From the NCBI GenBank assembly GCA_902796535.1, contig CADBPL010000052.1, positions 1-8,915 on the forward strand: DNA of 8,915 nucleotides, written 5' to 3'. This DNA is from Oscillospiraceae bacterium (GTDB taxonomy: Bacteria > Bacillota > Clostridia > Oscillospirales > Acutalibacteraceae). A program made the translations under genes and the position numbers. Positions 1 through 6,037 of this stretch are shown here, one piece after another (position 1 is the first letter of the stretch; each line of letters opens with the position of its first letter). The notes under the pieces were generated by a model. That model saw nothing but the letters and a program-made list of their open reading frames with translations, did no database searches and had not been told where the DNA came from.

Positions 1-1
1 A

Positions 2-538
2 TCCCGTGATTGGAACCACGGCGTGTTCGTCGGCTCCATCATGGCTTCCGAAACCACGGCTGCCGCTTCCGGCGCCGTCGGCGTTGTGCGCCGCGACCCC
101 ATGGCGATGCTTCCCTTCTGCGGCTATAACATGGGCGATTACTGGCAGCACTGGATCGATATCGGCAAGACCCTCGACCCCGACAAGGCGCCCAAGATCT
201 TCAACGTCAACTGGTTCCGCAAGGACGATGACGGCAACTTCATGTGGCCGGGCTTCGGCGACAATCTGCGCGTGCTGGAATGGATCCTCGACCGCTGCGA
301 AGGCAAGGTCGATGCCGACGAAGTCGCCATCGGCTATGTGCCCAAGGCGGAAGACATCAACCGCGAAGGCATTGAAGACGAGGTTTCGCTTGATTCCCTC
401 AAGGCGATGCTCGAAGTCGACAAGGGCCTGTGGCAGACCGAAGCCGAAGGCATTGGCGAGTTCTATGCCAAGTTCGGCGACAAGCTGCCGCCGGTGCTGG
501 CCGACGAGCTTGCCACATTGAACGAAAACCTGAAATAA
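2..538 (+). CDS. pckG: Phosphoenolpyruvate carboxykinase (GTP), C-terminal fragment
   Basis: GTP-dependent PEP carboxykinase interconverts oxaloacetate and PEP plus CO2 in the cytoplasm, serving gluconeogenesis or, in many anaerobes, anaplerotic CO2 fixation. Only the last 178 codons are present; the start lies left of the window, and the family is about 600 residues long. The fragment opens with SRDWNHGVFVGS and continues with a Ser/Glu/Thr/Ala-rich stretch matching the vertebrate '[21 protein letters not shown]' region. It then carries PFCGYNMGDYWQHW and NWFRKDDDGNFMWPGFGDN. The three Phe residues that hold the guanine ring in human PCK1 (F517, F525, F530) and the following Asn (N533) are all conserved, starting with the NWF codon at 215-217. 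This separates it from ATP-type PckA, which has a different fold signature. Codon use is strongly GC-ending, as expected of a highly expressed gene. It is the only plus-strand gene and ends at a TAA just before a strong terminator. Family assignment is very secure; the symbol pckG could also be written pckA or pck. Confidence 0.96.
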   Translation, partial: SRDWNHGVFVGSIMASETTAAASGAVGVVRRDPMAMLPFCGYNMGDYWQHWIDIGKTLDPDKAPKIFNVNWFRKDDDGNFMWPGFGDNLRVLEWILDRCEGKVDADEVAIGYVPKAEDINREGIEDEVSLDSLKAMLEVDKGLWQTEAEGIGEFYAKFGDKLPPVLADELATLNENLK

Positions 539-551
539 ACCAAAACAACAG

Positions 552-591
552 CGCCGCGGTTCGCAACACACGAACCGCGGCGATACTTTTT
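552..591 (+). terminator. Intrinsic terminator of the PEPCK gene
   Basis: A perfect 12-bp inverted repeat (CGCCGCGGTTCG at 552-563 and its complement at 571-582) closes a 7-nt loop. It is followed by ATAC and five T residues at 587-591. It begins 13 nt after the PEPCK stop codon, so it is the obvious rho-independent terminator for that gene. The T tract is short and offset by four bases, but the stem is very GC-rich. Confidence 0.85.
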
Positions 592-592
592 G

Positions 593-635
593 AAAAAACA
601 GAGCAGGATAACGGTTTGCGGCCGCTGTCCTGCTC
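593..635 (-). terminator. Intrinsic terminator of the lacZ-HAD unit
   Basis: Read on the minus strand, GAGCAGGACA (635-626) pairs with its near complement at 610-601. This gives 10 bp with one G-U wobble, and a further 3-bp GC stem lies inside. The hairpin is followed by TG and a run of six T (598-593). It starts 5 nt after the TAA of the HAD gene at 641. Its position, stem and T run fit a rho-independent terminator for the minus-strand unit, placed directly against the opposing PEPCK terminator. Confidence 0.82.
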
Positions 636-640
636 TTGCT

Positions 641-1447
641 TTATGATGAATAAATCTCATCCAATATTTCGATCACGTGCGCGACCGTGCCGTCAGTGTT
701 CGGGCGAACGATGCGGTCAGCCGCCTGTTTGGCCATTTCGCTGCCGTTTGCGGGCACAAAGCCGATGGCGGCGGCGCGGATCATATGTACGTCGTTTTCG
801 CCGTCGCCCACCGCATAGCAATCCTGATGCGCAATGCCGAGGGCATCCGCCAGCGCGAACAGCCCGGCGCCCTTGTCCACGCCCTGCTGCAGCATTTCCA
901 CATAGCGGCCGGTCGTCGGCAGGTATTTCACCCACGGGAACCGTTCCGTTAAAAAGCGCTGGATTGCAGACGATTCTGCCGGTGAAAAGAACATGACCTT
1001 GGCCCACGGCGGGTCGGCGTCCTCCGGTTTTTCAATCACACTGACCGGCATTTGCAGCACTTGAAAATGCTCCTGTGAGGTCGGCGAATCGTGCAGGATG
1101 TAGCCGCCCTCATGCGGAAAGAATTCCACCGAAGTATCGGGGAACGTTTTCCTCACTGCGCGGATCACCGGAATGATCTCCGTGCCGAGCGGGCGCTCAA
1201 ACACGATTTTTCCGGTCGCGTAATCGTAGGCCATAGCGCCGTTGGCCAGCAAAACGGGCGCGTTGATATAGCTGCTGTCATAGGCGTGAAACCCGTGCTG
1301 CGTGCGCCCGGTGGAAACCGTGAAGCGGCCGCCGTTTTGGATAAAATAGCCGATCGCCTGCCTCACCTGCGGCGTGATCTCGCCGTTTTCGTCATAGAGC
1401 GTTCCGTCATAATCGCTGGCAAGAAGGACGTTTTGGAATTTCTTCAT
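641..1447 (-). CDS. Cof-type HAD-superfamily phosphatase
   Basis: A 268-residue cytoplasmic hydrolase of the Cof (HAD-IIB) family, which removes phosphate from sugar phosphates, nucleotides or cofactors; the actual substrate cannot be read from sequence. All HAD motifs are visible. Motif I is DYDGTL (D12 nucleophile, D14 acid/base). Motif II is the STGR segment (T46). Motif III is the Lys of GVDKG (K192). Motif IV is GDGENDVHM (D215, D219, Mg2+ binding). The C2-type cap lies between motifs II and III, roughly residues 80-185, and the length is normal for the family. The ATG is 7 nt downstream of the lacZ stop and has only a weak GAG-type Shine-Dalgarno, inside the lacZ tail, so translation probably depends on reinitiation from lacZ. 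Co-transcription with lacZ suggests a role in sugar-phosphate balance during galactoside use, but Cof enzymes are promiscuous and this link is inferred. A terminator follows directly. Confidence 0.93.
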   Translation of the reverse strand: MKKFQNVLLASDYDGTLYDENGEITPQVRQAIGYFIQNGGRFTVSTGRTQHGFHAYDSSYINAPVLLANGAMAYDYATGKIVFERPLGTEIIPVIRAVRKTFPDTSVEFFPHEGGYILHDSPTSQEHFQVLQMPVSVIEKPEDADPPWAKVMFFSPAESSAIQRFLTERFPWVKYLPTTGRYVEMLQQGVDKGAGLFALADALGIAHQDCYAVGDGENDVHMIRAAAIGFVPANGSEMAKQAADRIVRPNTDGTVAHVIEILDEIYSS

Positions 1448-1454
1448 TGCGCTT

Positions 1455-4400
1455 TCACTCGCTGATGATCGGCAGGATGGAGAAGCGGAACTTCAAGCCG
1501 TCCTGTACGCTGAACTGATACTGCTTAAGCGTATCCTGCCCGCAGCTGGCCGTGCCGGCGCCGCGCATGAAGCCGTCGATGCTGATTACCGTCGTATCCT
1601 CATCGTGCAGATCCTCCTCGTGCTTTGCCTCATCCAGCAGCTGCTGCGTGTAATGATGGACACTGAAGGAGAAATTGCCCTTGCTGTTGCAGAACAGGAA
1701 GCCGTTGCCGTCATCGTCTGTGATCTTCAGCCATCTCGTCTCGCCGTGGTTGCCGTTATCCTGCGGGCGAATGTAAGGCTCATGCATGGCGCTGACGGTC
1801 GTTTTGTAAATGCCGATGCGGGACTGTGCCTTGAAGTCCGGCAGGTTTTCAAGCTCGCCGAGGCCGTAGTATTCCACATTTTCAAAGCTGCGGGGCATTT
1901 CGATCATCAGGCCGAAACGGGGCAGATCGTCCTCAATAAAGAACTTGGTCGGCTTGATGCTTGCCTTGATTTTGACGCAGCCGTTGCCCTTGACCGTGTA
2001 TTCGATGCGGGATTTGAACAGCTTTTTGTTGCCGAAGCAGACAAAGTGTTCAATATCGATCTCCACCTCGTTGTAATCCAGGCTGTACTCAATGTCTTCC
2101 AGCTTGCAGTAGCACTTGTCATAACCGTTGGAGAGCCACTTTCTGCCCATATAACCGTTGTCGTTATCGGTCAGGGCGCGGTAGATATTCGGCATGACGG
2201 TCATGGCGTTCCTGCGATCCTGATTGAGCATTTCCTTGCCGCCGAACACGTAGGATACAAAGTCGCCGGTGCGCATATCAAACACAGCGTCGCCGCCTTC
2301 AAAATGCACGATCAGGCTGGTGATGTTTTCTTCGATGGTGATATTCGTAGTGTTCTTGCGCACGAATTTGGTGTAGACCTCGTTCATGGCGATCTGCTCG
2401 CCGGCGATCTTGGTCTCGCCGTCATAGTAATCGAAGTTGACGTGGTACTCATAGTCCTCATTCATCTTCGGCAGGTCGATTTTATAAACGCGCTCGGCAC
2501 AGGGCGCGATATCCGGTGAAAGCTCGCCCTTTTTGATCTCAACGCCGTTTTTCAGCACCGACCAGCGAATGGTCAGATAGCCGGAGGAACGGAAACGGTT
2601 GGTGTTGAGGAAAGCGAAGCTGTTGCCGCGCGTGTAGCGGGCGCGCAGCGGCCGGTAGACATTCTGCATCTCATAAGCGCCGGTGTGCGGCTTGCGGTTC
2701 GGATAAACCAGACCGTCCACGCAGAAGTTGCCGTCGTGCTTGCGTTCGCCGTGGTCGCCGCCGTAGGTGTATTTCAGGTCGCCGTATTCATGGAACACGG
2801 CATGATCGGCCCATTCCCAGATGCAGCCGCCCATCAGATTGTCGTTGGCATAAAACAGCTTCCAGTAATCCTCCAGCGAACCGGGGCCGACGCCCATGGC
2901 GTGGCAGTATTCACACAGGAAGAACGGCTTTTGCTTGTAGCCCTTGCCGCGGGTGCCGTTGGCAACCTTGTGCATCTCTTCATCATGCGTATACATTTCG
3001 GAAACAACGTCATAGCCCAGCCGCGGCGAGCGGGACGCGCCCTCATAATGAACCGGGATCTCGGGGCAAACGGCGTGCAGCTCATTGTAGCAGGCATCCT
3101 GACATTTGATGCCGCCCGCCTCATTGCCCAGCGACCACATGGTCACGCAGGCGTGGTTGCGGTCGCGCCGATACATCCGCATCACGCGGTCGATATAGCG
3201 CGGCGCCCACTTGAGGTCGTTGCTGATAAAATTGATCTTGCCGATCGGGTCACAGCCGCAGCCGTGCGTTTCGATATCGGCTTCATCCACCACATAAAGG
3301 CCGTAAAGATCGGCCAGCAGCAGCAGATTCGGGTCGGGCGGATAGTGTGAGGTACGAACCGCGTTCACGTTCAGCTGCTTCATCAGCTTCACGTCTTTTT
3401 CCAAATCGGCAAAACTCATCACATAGCCGGTTTTATAATGGTTGTCATGGTGATTGACGCCCTTGAATTTGATTTTTGCACCGTTAAACAGGAACACATT
3501 TTTGTTGATCTTCACATTTTTGAAGCCCAGCACGGCGCGCACGGTCTCGACCGCCTCGCCGTCTTTTTTAAGCGTCATCAGCACGCGGTAGACCGTCGGG
3601 ATCTCTGCGTTCCACTCCTCCACGATCAGCCCTTCAAACAACTGCACCTCGTTGACCGGCTGTTCGCCCTCGAACAAAACCGCGCCGTTTTTGTCAGTTG
3701 CCTGAATGGCAAGCGTATAGCCGGCCGTTTCGCCGTGAACGGTGATCTCGGCGTTCACACTATAACCGTCCGCATTCTTGCTCGTGCGCAGATAATAATC
3801 GTTGATGTAGGTTTTCGGCAGTTCATACAGCAGCACGTCGCGGAAAATTCCGTTTTCGCGGAACATATCCTGACATTCCAAAAACGTGCCGGTAGACCAC
3901 TTGTGCAGCACGACCAGCAGCTCGTTCTCGCCCTGCTTGACCAGACCGGTCAAATCAAATTCCGCCGTGTTGTGCGAGCCCTCGCTGTAACCGATGAAGC
4001 TGCCGTTCAAATAAAGGTCAAGGCAGGGGCAAACGCCCAGAAACGCCAGAAGATAGACCTTATCCGGGTCGGTCACCTGAAAAAGCTTGCGGTAAATACC
4101 GGCCGAGACCTTCTCAGGCAGGATCGGGGGCTTTGTCTCAAATTCATAAGCGCAGTTGAGATAGACCGGCGGCTCATAACCCGTTCTCTGCCAGGTCGAC
4201 GGAACCCTGATCGAATCAAAGTTCATTTCGTCGGTGTTGACGATCTGCGGGATCTCGGCGGAATCGGAATAATAGCGAAAATCCCAATCGCCGGACAGCA
4301 CGTGAACCAGATCGCTTTGAAAGCGCTCATCGGCATAGGAAACCGAGCAAAGCTTATCCGCCTTGGAATAGGGAATGAAATAAGCTCTGCCCTCGCGTTT

Positions 4401-4457
4401 ATTGATCTCAAACGTATCAAAATTGCGATAATTCTCGGTGTTGATCAGATAATTCAT
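1455..4457 (-). CDS. lacZ: Beta-galactosidase, glycoside hydrolase family 2 (LacZ type)
   Basis: Hydrolyses terminal beta-D-galactosides such as lactose in the cytoplasm; no signal peptide is present. The 1000-residue length matches five-domain LacZ enzymes (E. coli about 1023). Visible order: GH2 sugar-binding jelly roll (about 50-215, with the QDM-x-RENGIFRDV block), Ig-like domain (about 217-315), TIM barrel (about 317-605), the LacZ domain-4 region (about 615-705) and the C-terminal small-chain/beta-sandwich domain (about 720-995). Active-site residues line up with E. coli LacZ: acid/base E446 in WSLGNE (E461), nucleophile E516 in LCEYCHAMG (E537), Mg2+ ligands E396 and H398 in IETHG (E416, H418), H519 (H540), W547 in CIWEWAD (W568), and D197 (D201). 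The E. coli W999 position reads SCGQD with C972, a common alternative in this family. The ATG has a GAGGTG ribosome binding site 5 nt upstream, its own promoter, and a HAD phosphatase gene just downstream. The natural substrate could be another beta-galactoside. Confidence 0.97.
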   Translation of the reverse strand: MNYLINTENYRNFDTFEINKREGRAYFIPYSKADKLCSVSYADERFQSDLVHVLSGDWDFRYYSDSAEIPQIVNTDEMNFDSIRVPSTWQRTGYEPPVYLNCAYEFETKPPILPEKVSAGIYRKLFQVTDPDKVYLLAFLGVCPCLDLYLNGSFIGYSEGSHNTAEFDLTGLVKQGENELLVVLHKWSTGTFLECQDMFRENGIFRDVLLYELPKTYINDYYLRTSKNADGYSVNAEITVHGETAGYTLAIQATDKNGAVLFEGEQPVNEVQLFEGLIVEEWNAEIPTVYRVLMTLKKDGEAVETVRAVLGFKNVKINKNVFLFNGAKIKFKGVNHHDNHYKTGYVMSFADLEKDVKLMKQLNVNAVRTSHYPPDPNLLLLADLYGLYVVDEADIETHGCGCDPIGKINFISNDLKWAPRYIDRVMRMYRRDRNHACVTMWSLGNEAGGIKCQDACYNELHAVCPEIPVHYEGASRSPRLGYDVVSEMYTHDEEMHKVANGTRGKGYKQKPFFLCEYCHAMGVGPGSLEDYWKLFYANDNLMGGCIWEWADHAVFHEYGDLKYTYGGDHGERKHDGNFCVDGLVYPNRKPHTGAYEMQNVYRPLRARYTRGNSFAFLNTNRFRSSGYLTIRWSVLKNGVEIKKGELSPDIAPCAERVYKIDLPKMNEDYEYHVNFDYYDGETKIAGEQIAMNEVYTKFVRKNTTNITIEENITSLIVHFEGGDAVFDMRTGDFVSYVFGGKEMLNQDRRNAMTVMPNIYRALTDNDNGYMGRKWLSNGYDKCYCKLEDIEYSLDYNEVEIDIEHFVCFGNKKLFKSRIEYTVKGNGCVKIKASIKPTKFFIEDDLPRFGLMIEMPRSFENVEYYGLGELENLPDFKAQSRIGIYKTTVSAMHEPYIRPQDNGNHGETRWLKITDDDGNGFLFCNSKGNFSFSVHHYTQQLLDEAKHEEDLHDEDTTVISIDGFMRGAGTASCGQDTLKQYQFSVQDGLKFRFSILPIISE

Positions 4458-4462
4458 ATTCT

Positions 4463-4468
4463 CACCTC
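4463..4468 (-). promoter_or_regulatory. Ribosome binding site of lacZ
   Basis: On the minus strand GAGGTG lies 5 nt before the ATG at 4457. It fixes the lacZ start and immediately follows the T-rich run after the palindrome at 4480-4502. Confidence 0.75.
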
Positions 4469-4502
4469 AAAAGAAAAATGGGCGTCATATGTTATGACAC
4501 CC
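4469..4502 (-). terminator. Terminator-like hairpin between the pot-hydrolase operon and lacZ
   Basis: On the minus strand GGGTGTCATA (4502-4493), a 3-nt loop and TATGACGCCC (4489-4480) form a 10-bp stem with one U-G wobble. It is followed by A, TTTTT, C, TTTT (4479-4469). This is a typical rho-independent terminator shape, 100 nt after the stop codon of the secreted hydrolase gene, and no other candidate was seen for that operon. RNA started at the lacZ promoter would begin inside the left arm (about 4498) and keep only a 6-bp stem. The hairpin could therefore stop readthrough from upstream while sparing lacZ transcripts. The same bases may instead, or also, be an operator. Confidence 0.55.
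4480..4502. promoter_or_regulatory. Candidate operator palindrome over the lacZ start point
   Basis: Inner arms GTCATA and TATGAC are perfect and separated by 3 bp. Extending to 10-bp arms leaves a single mismatched pair. The palindrome begins 2 bp downstream of the predicted lacZ -10 box, so a bound protein would block RNA polymerase. The odd-length centre and the half-site do not match the CG-centred LacI-family operators I know; a GntR-like or other regulator is possible but unassigned, and no regulator gene lies in the window. Confidence 0.4.
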
Positions 4503-4504
4503 AA

Positions 4505-4533
4505 ATTTTAGCATATTATGTTGCGGGATTCAA
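4505..4533 (-). promoter_or_regulatory. Sigma-A-type promoter of lacZ
   Basis: On the minus strand, -35 TTGAAT (4533-4528) and -10 TAAAAT (4510-4505) are separated by exactly 17 bp. An extended -10 TGC sits directly before the -10 box. The -10 matches the consensus at 5 of 6 positions and the -35 at 4 of 6. The predicted start is near 4498, giving a 5' leader of about 40 nt. The location in the only AT-rich gap upstream of lacZ supports the call. Confidence 0.72.
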
Positions 4534-4547
4534 CCGTATTTTTGCAT

Positions 4548-4583
4548 AGATTTCAAAATTTTAGCAAAATTTACGTTAAATCT
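4548..4583. promoter_or_regulatory. AT-rich nested inverted repeat upstream of the lacZ promoter
   Basis: On the minus strand an inner repeat AAATTTT-GCT-AAAATTT (4572-4556) is flanked by outer arms AGATTT (4583-4578) and AAATCT (4553-4548). It ends 14 bp upstream of the -35 box. It may be an UP-type element that contacts the polymerase alpha subunit, an activator site, or simply AT-rich sequence. A+T bias alone makes such repeats fairly likely, so confidence is low. Confidence 0.25.
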
Positions 4584-4602
4584 TGCTGTCAGGGAGTAGG
4601 AA

Positions 4603-6015
4603 TTATGAAGCAGTCCCCAAAATCGTCATGCGGTCGGTATCGCGGTCATAATTGAAAAACTGCGGATATCTCGGGTCGGAATGAACCGTCGGCTGGCCGT
4701 CATAATTCAGGATCCAGTCACAGAATGCGTCGTCATCCGAGCAGCCGGAGGAATGCGCAATGCCGCGGATAAACCAGGTGTACTCCGGATAGAGGCAGGT
4801 CGAAGCGTCGATCACATGATCAGCGGAAAGATGGTTGTGGCCGCAGTTGATCGCCTGCTTGTAGCCGGCGCCAAGCGTTTTGTCAAACAGCGCGCAATTC
4901 GCGCCTGCGGAGGCATGCTTCAGGTCGATCATACCGTCGGACTGGTTGACAGAGGAAGAAACGATGGGGATCGCCGGACGGTTATAGGAGGCAACAATGG
5001 CAAGCTCAATGCCATCGGCCAGCGCGCCGTCGAGGATATCCTTGAGTCGGGCCTGAACATGATTGATGTAGTAATCATTTTTAAAAACGATGATGCGGTA
5101 TTCCTCGTCAGGCGTGTCGCCGAACACAAACCGGCGGCAGGCAGGATAATCCTTAGCCGGGCAGAACGACCAGATGCCGGGCAGCATATAAACAAAATCT
5201 CTCATTTCTTCGCAAACGGTGTCAATCATGTTCTTGATCAGAACATCGTTGGCCAATTTGCAAACAGCGTCCGTGATACGGGTCGTTTTCAAAAACCTCA
5301 TCAGACCGCCTACCCAGGCGTAATCCGTGCCGTAAACCAGATCGCACACAAAATTCGTCAGCGAAACGGGGTTGACGTGAACCTTGCCGCTGAACAGCTC
5401 GCCCACAAAATCCATGCCCTGGAACGCGCTGTCGGTCAGGAGCAGCTTGTCCACCTTATCATAGCCGTAAAGGTCAAGATAGCTGAGCACAACGGTGGCG
5501 CCCATGCTGTGGGAATAGAGCCTGATCTTTTCGCAGCCGGTGTTGGCTAAGATCTCATTGATGCGCTCGTTGAGCAGCCGCGCGGTATCCAGCGGCGAAA
5601 AGCGCCAGTCATAGGTGAAGAAGTATTCTCCCCCGTTTTCATATACCTCCGCCGAGGTGGTATCCGACGGCTTTTCCTGAATGCCGACGTTATAAAGGGA
5701 CGTGGTGTTGTGCTTGAGCTTGCACGGCTCGAAAATGCCGTTGGCCGCCTTGCACAGCGCCTTCGCGGCGCCGTCCCAGCTGTGCATCAAAATACCGTTG
5801 ACCAGCAGCGGCACGATCGCGCTCAAAATGGAAGACGTGATCCGGTCGCCTGAAGGCGGAAAGGCCGGAGAACCGTCATCCAGAAAAACAAGCTCACGTG
5901 TGTTCATGCCGGCAACAAAAAGCACCGGCGGCTCTTTTTGTTCTTCCGCGAAAGCGAGGGACGAGAAAGACAGCAAAAGGGAAACGCACAGAAGAACCGA
6001 CAGGATCTTTTTCAT
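4603..6015 (-). CDS. Secreted alpha/beta hydrolase (lipase/esterase-like)
   Basis: A 470-residue protein with a clear Sec signal peptide (MKK, hydrophobic core to about residue 20, AFA cleavage site before E24), so it is probably released or acts at the cell surface. The mature N-terminus PPVLFVAGMNT resembles the oxyanion-hole strand of lipases. LYSHSMGA carries the nucleophile elbow at S170, but as S-x-S-x-G rather than G-x-S-x-G, as in some lipase and PGAP1-like proteins. The likely acid is D360 in SDGMID. The catalytic His is probably among H393, H395 and H400 in the GHNHLSADHVIDAST segment. The substrate is unknown: an acyl ester, phospholipid or acylated small molecule are all possible, and a thioesterase or amidase activity cannot be excluded. 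The mature chain has 13 Cys, unusually many for a secreted protein of an anaerobe. It is the last gene of the pot operon, 22 nt after potD with a strong GAGGAGGG site, and is followed by the terminator-like hairpin before lacZ. The alpha/beta-hydrolase fold is fairly secure; the specific activity is not. Confidence 0.8.
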   Translation of the reverse strand: MKKILSVLLCVSLLLSFSSLAFAEEQKEPPVLFVAGMNTRELVFLDDGSPAFPPSGDRITSSILSAIVPLLVNGILMHSWDGAAKALCKAANGIFEPCKLKHNTTSLYNVGIQEKPSDTTSAEVYENGGEYFFTYDWRFSPLDTARLLNERINEILANTGCEKIRLYSHSMGATVVLSYLDLYGYDKVDKLLLTDSAFQGMDFVGELFSGKVHVNPVSLTNFVCDLVYGTDYAWVGGLMRFLKTTRITDAVCKLANDVLIKNMIDTVCEEMRDFVYMLPGIWSFCPAKDYPACRRFVFGDTPDEEYRIIVFKNDYYINHVQARLKDILDGALADGIELAIVASYNRPAIPIVSSSVNQSDGMIDLKHASAGANCALFDKTLGAGYKQAINCGHNHLSADHVIDASTCLYPEYTWFIRGIAHSSGCSDDDAFCDWILNYDGQPTVHSDPRYPQFFNYDRDTDRMTILGTAS

Positions 6016-6021
6016 CCGGAA

Positions 6022-6029
6022 CCCTCCTC
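6022..6029 (-). promoter_or_regulatory. Ribosome binding site of the secreted hydrolase
   Basis: GAGGAGGG on the minus strand sits 6 nt before the ATG at 6015, within the 22-nt gap after the potD stop. It fixes the start that yields a complete signal peptide. It also shows the gene is built for efficient translation from the pot transcript, since the gap leaves no room for a terminator or a separate promoter inside it. Confidence 0.8.
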
Positions 6030-6037
6030 AGGCAGAT

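Noticed and set aside
6..521. Alternative plus-strand frame across the PEPCK fragment
   Set aside because: It is low complexity in Ser, Pro, Arg and Ala, while the neighbouring frame encodes conserved PEPCK nucleotide-binding residues throughout.
2..538. ATP-type PEP carboxykinase (PckA)
   Set aside because: The guanine-binding Phe residues and NWFRKD/PGFGDN blocks are specific to the GTP-dependent family.
1605..2519. Long plus-strand open frame opposite lacZ (304 codons)
   Set aside because: It is antisense to conserved GH2 coding sequence, resembles no family, and is explained by GC-biased third positions. The same holds for the plus-strand frames at 2685-3350 and 3438-4511.
4519..4533. 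Possible catabolite-responsive element (cre) overlapping the lacZ -35
   Set aside because: It has a matching TTG-A start and CA end, but the central CG and flanking positions fail, with three mismatches at conserved positions. Too weak to call.
4681..5550. Long plus-strand open frame opposite the secreted hydrolase (289 codons)
   Set aside because: It is antisense to a gene with a signal peptide, ribosome binding site and lipase motifs, and its own translation shows no recognisable domain.
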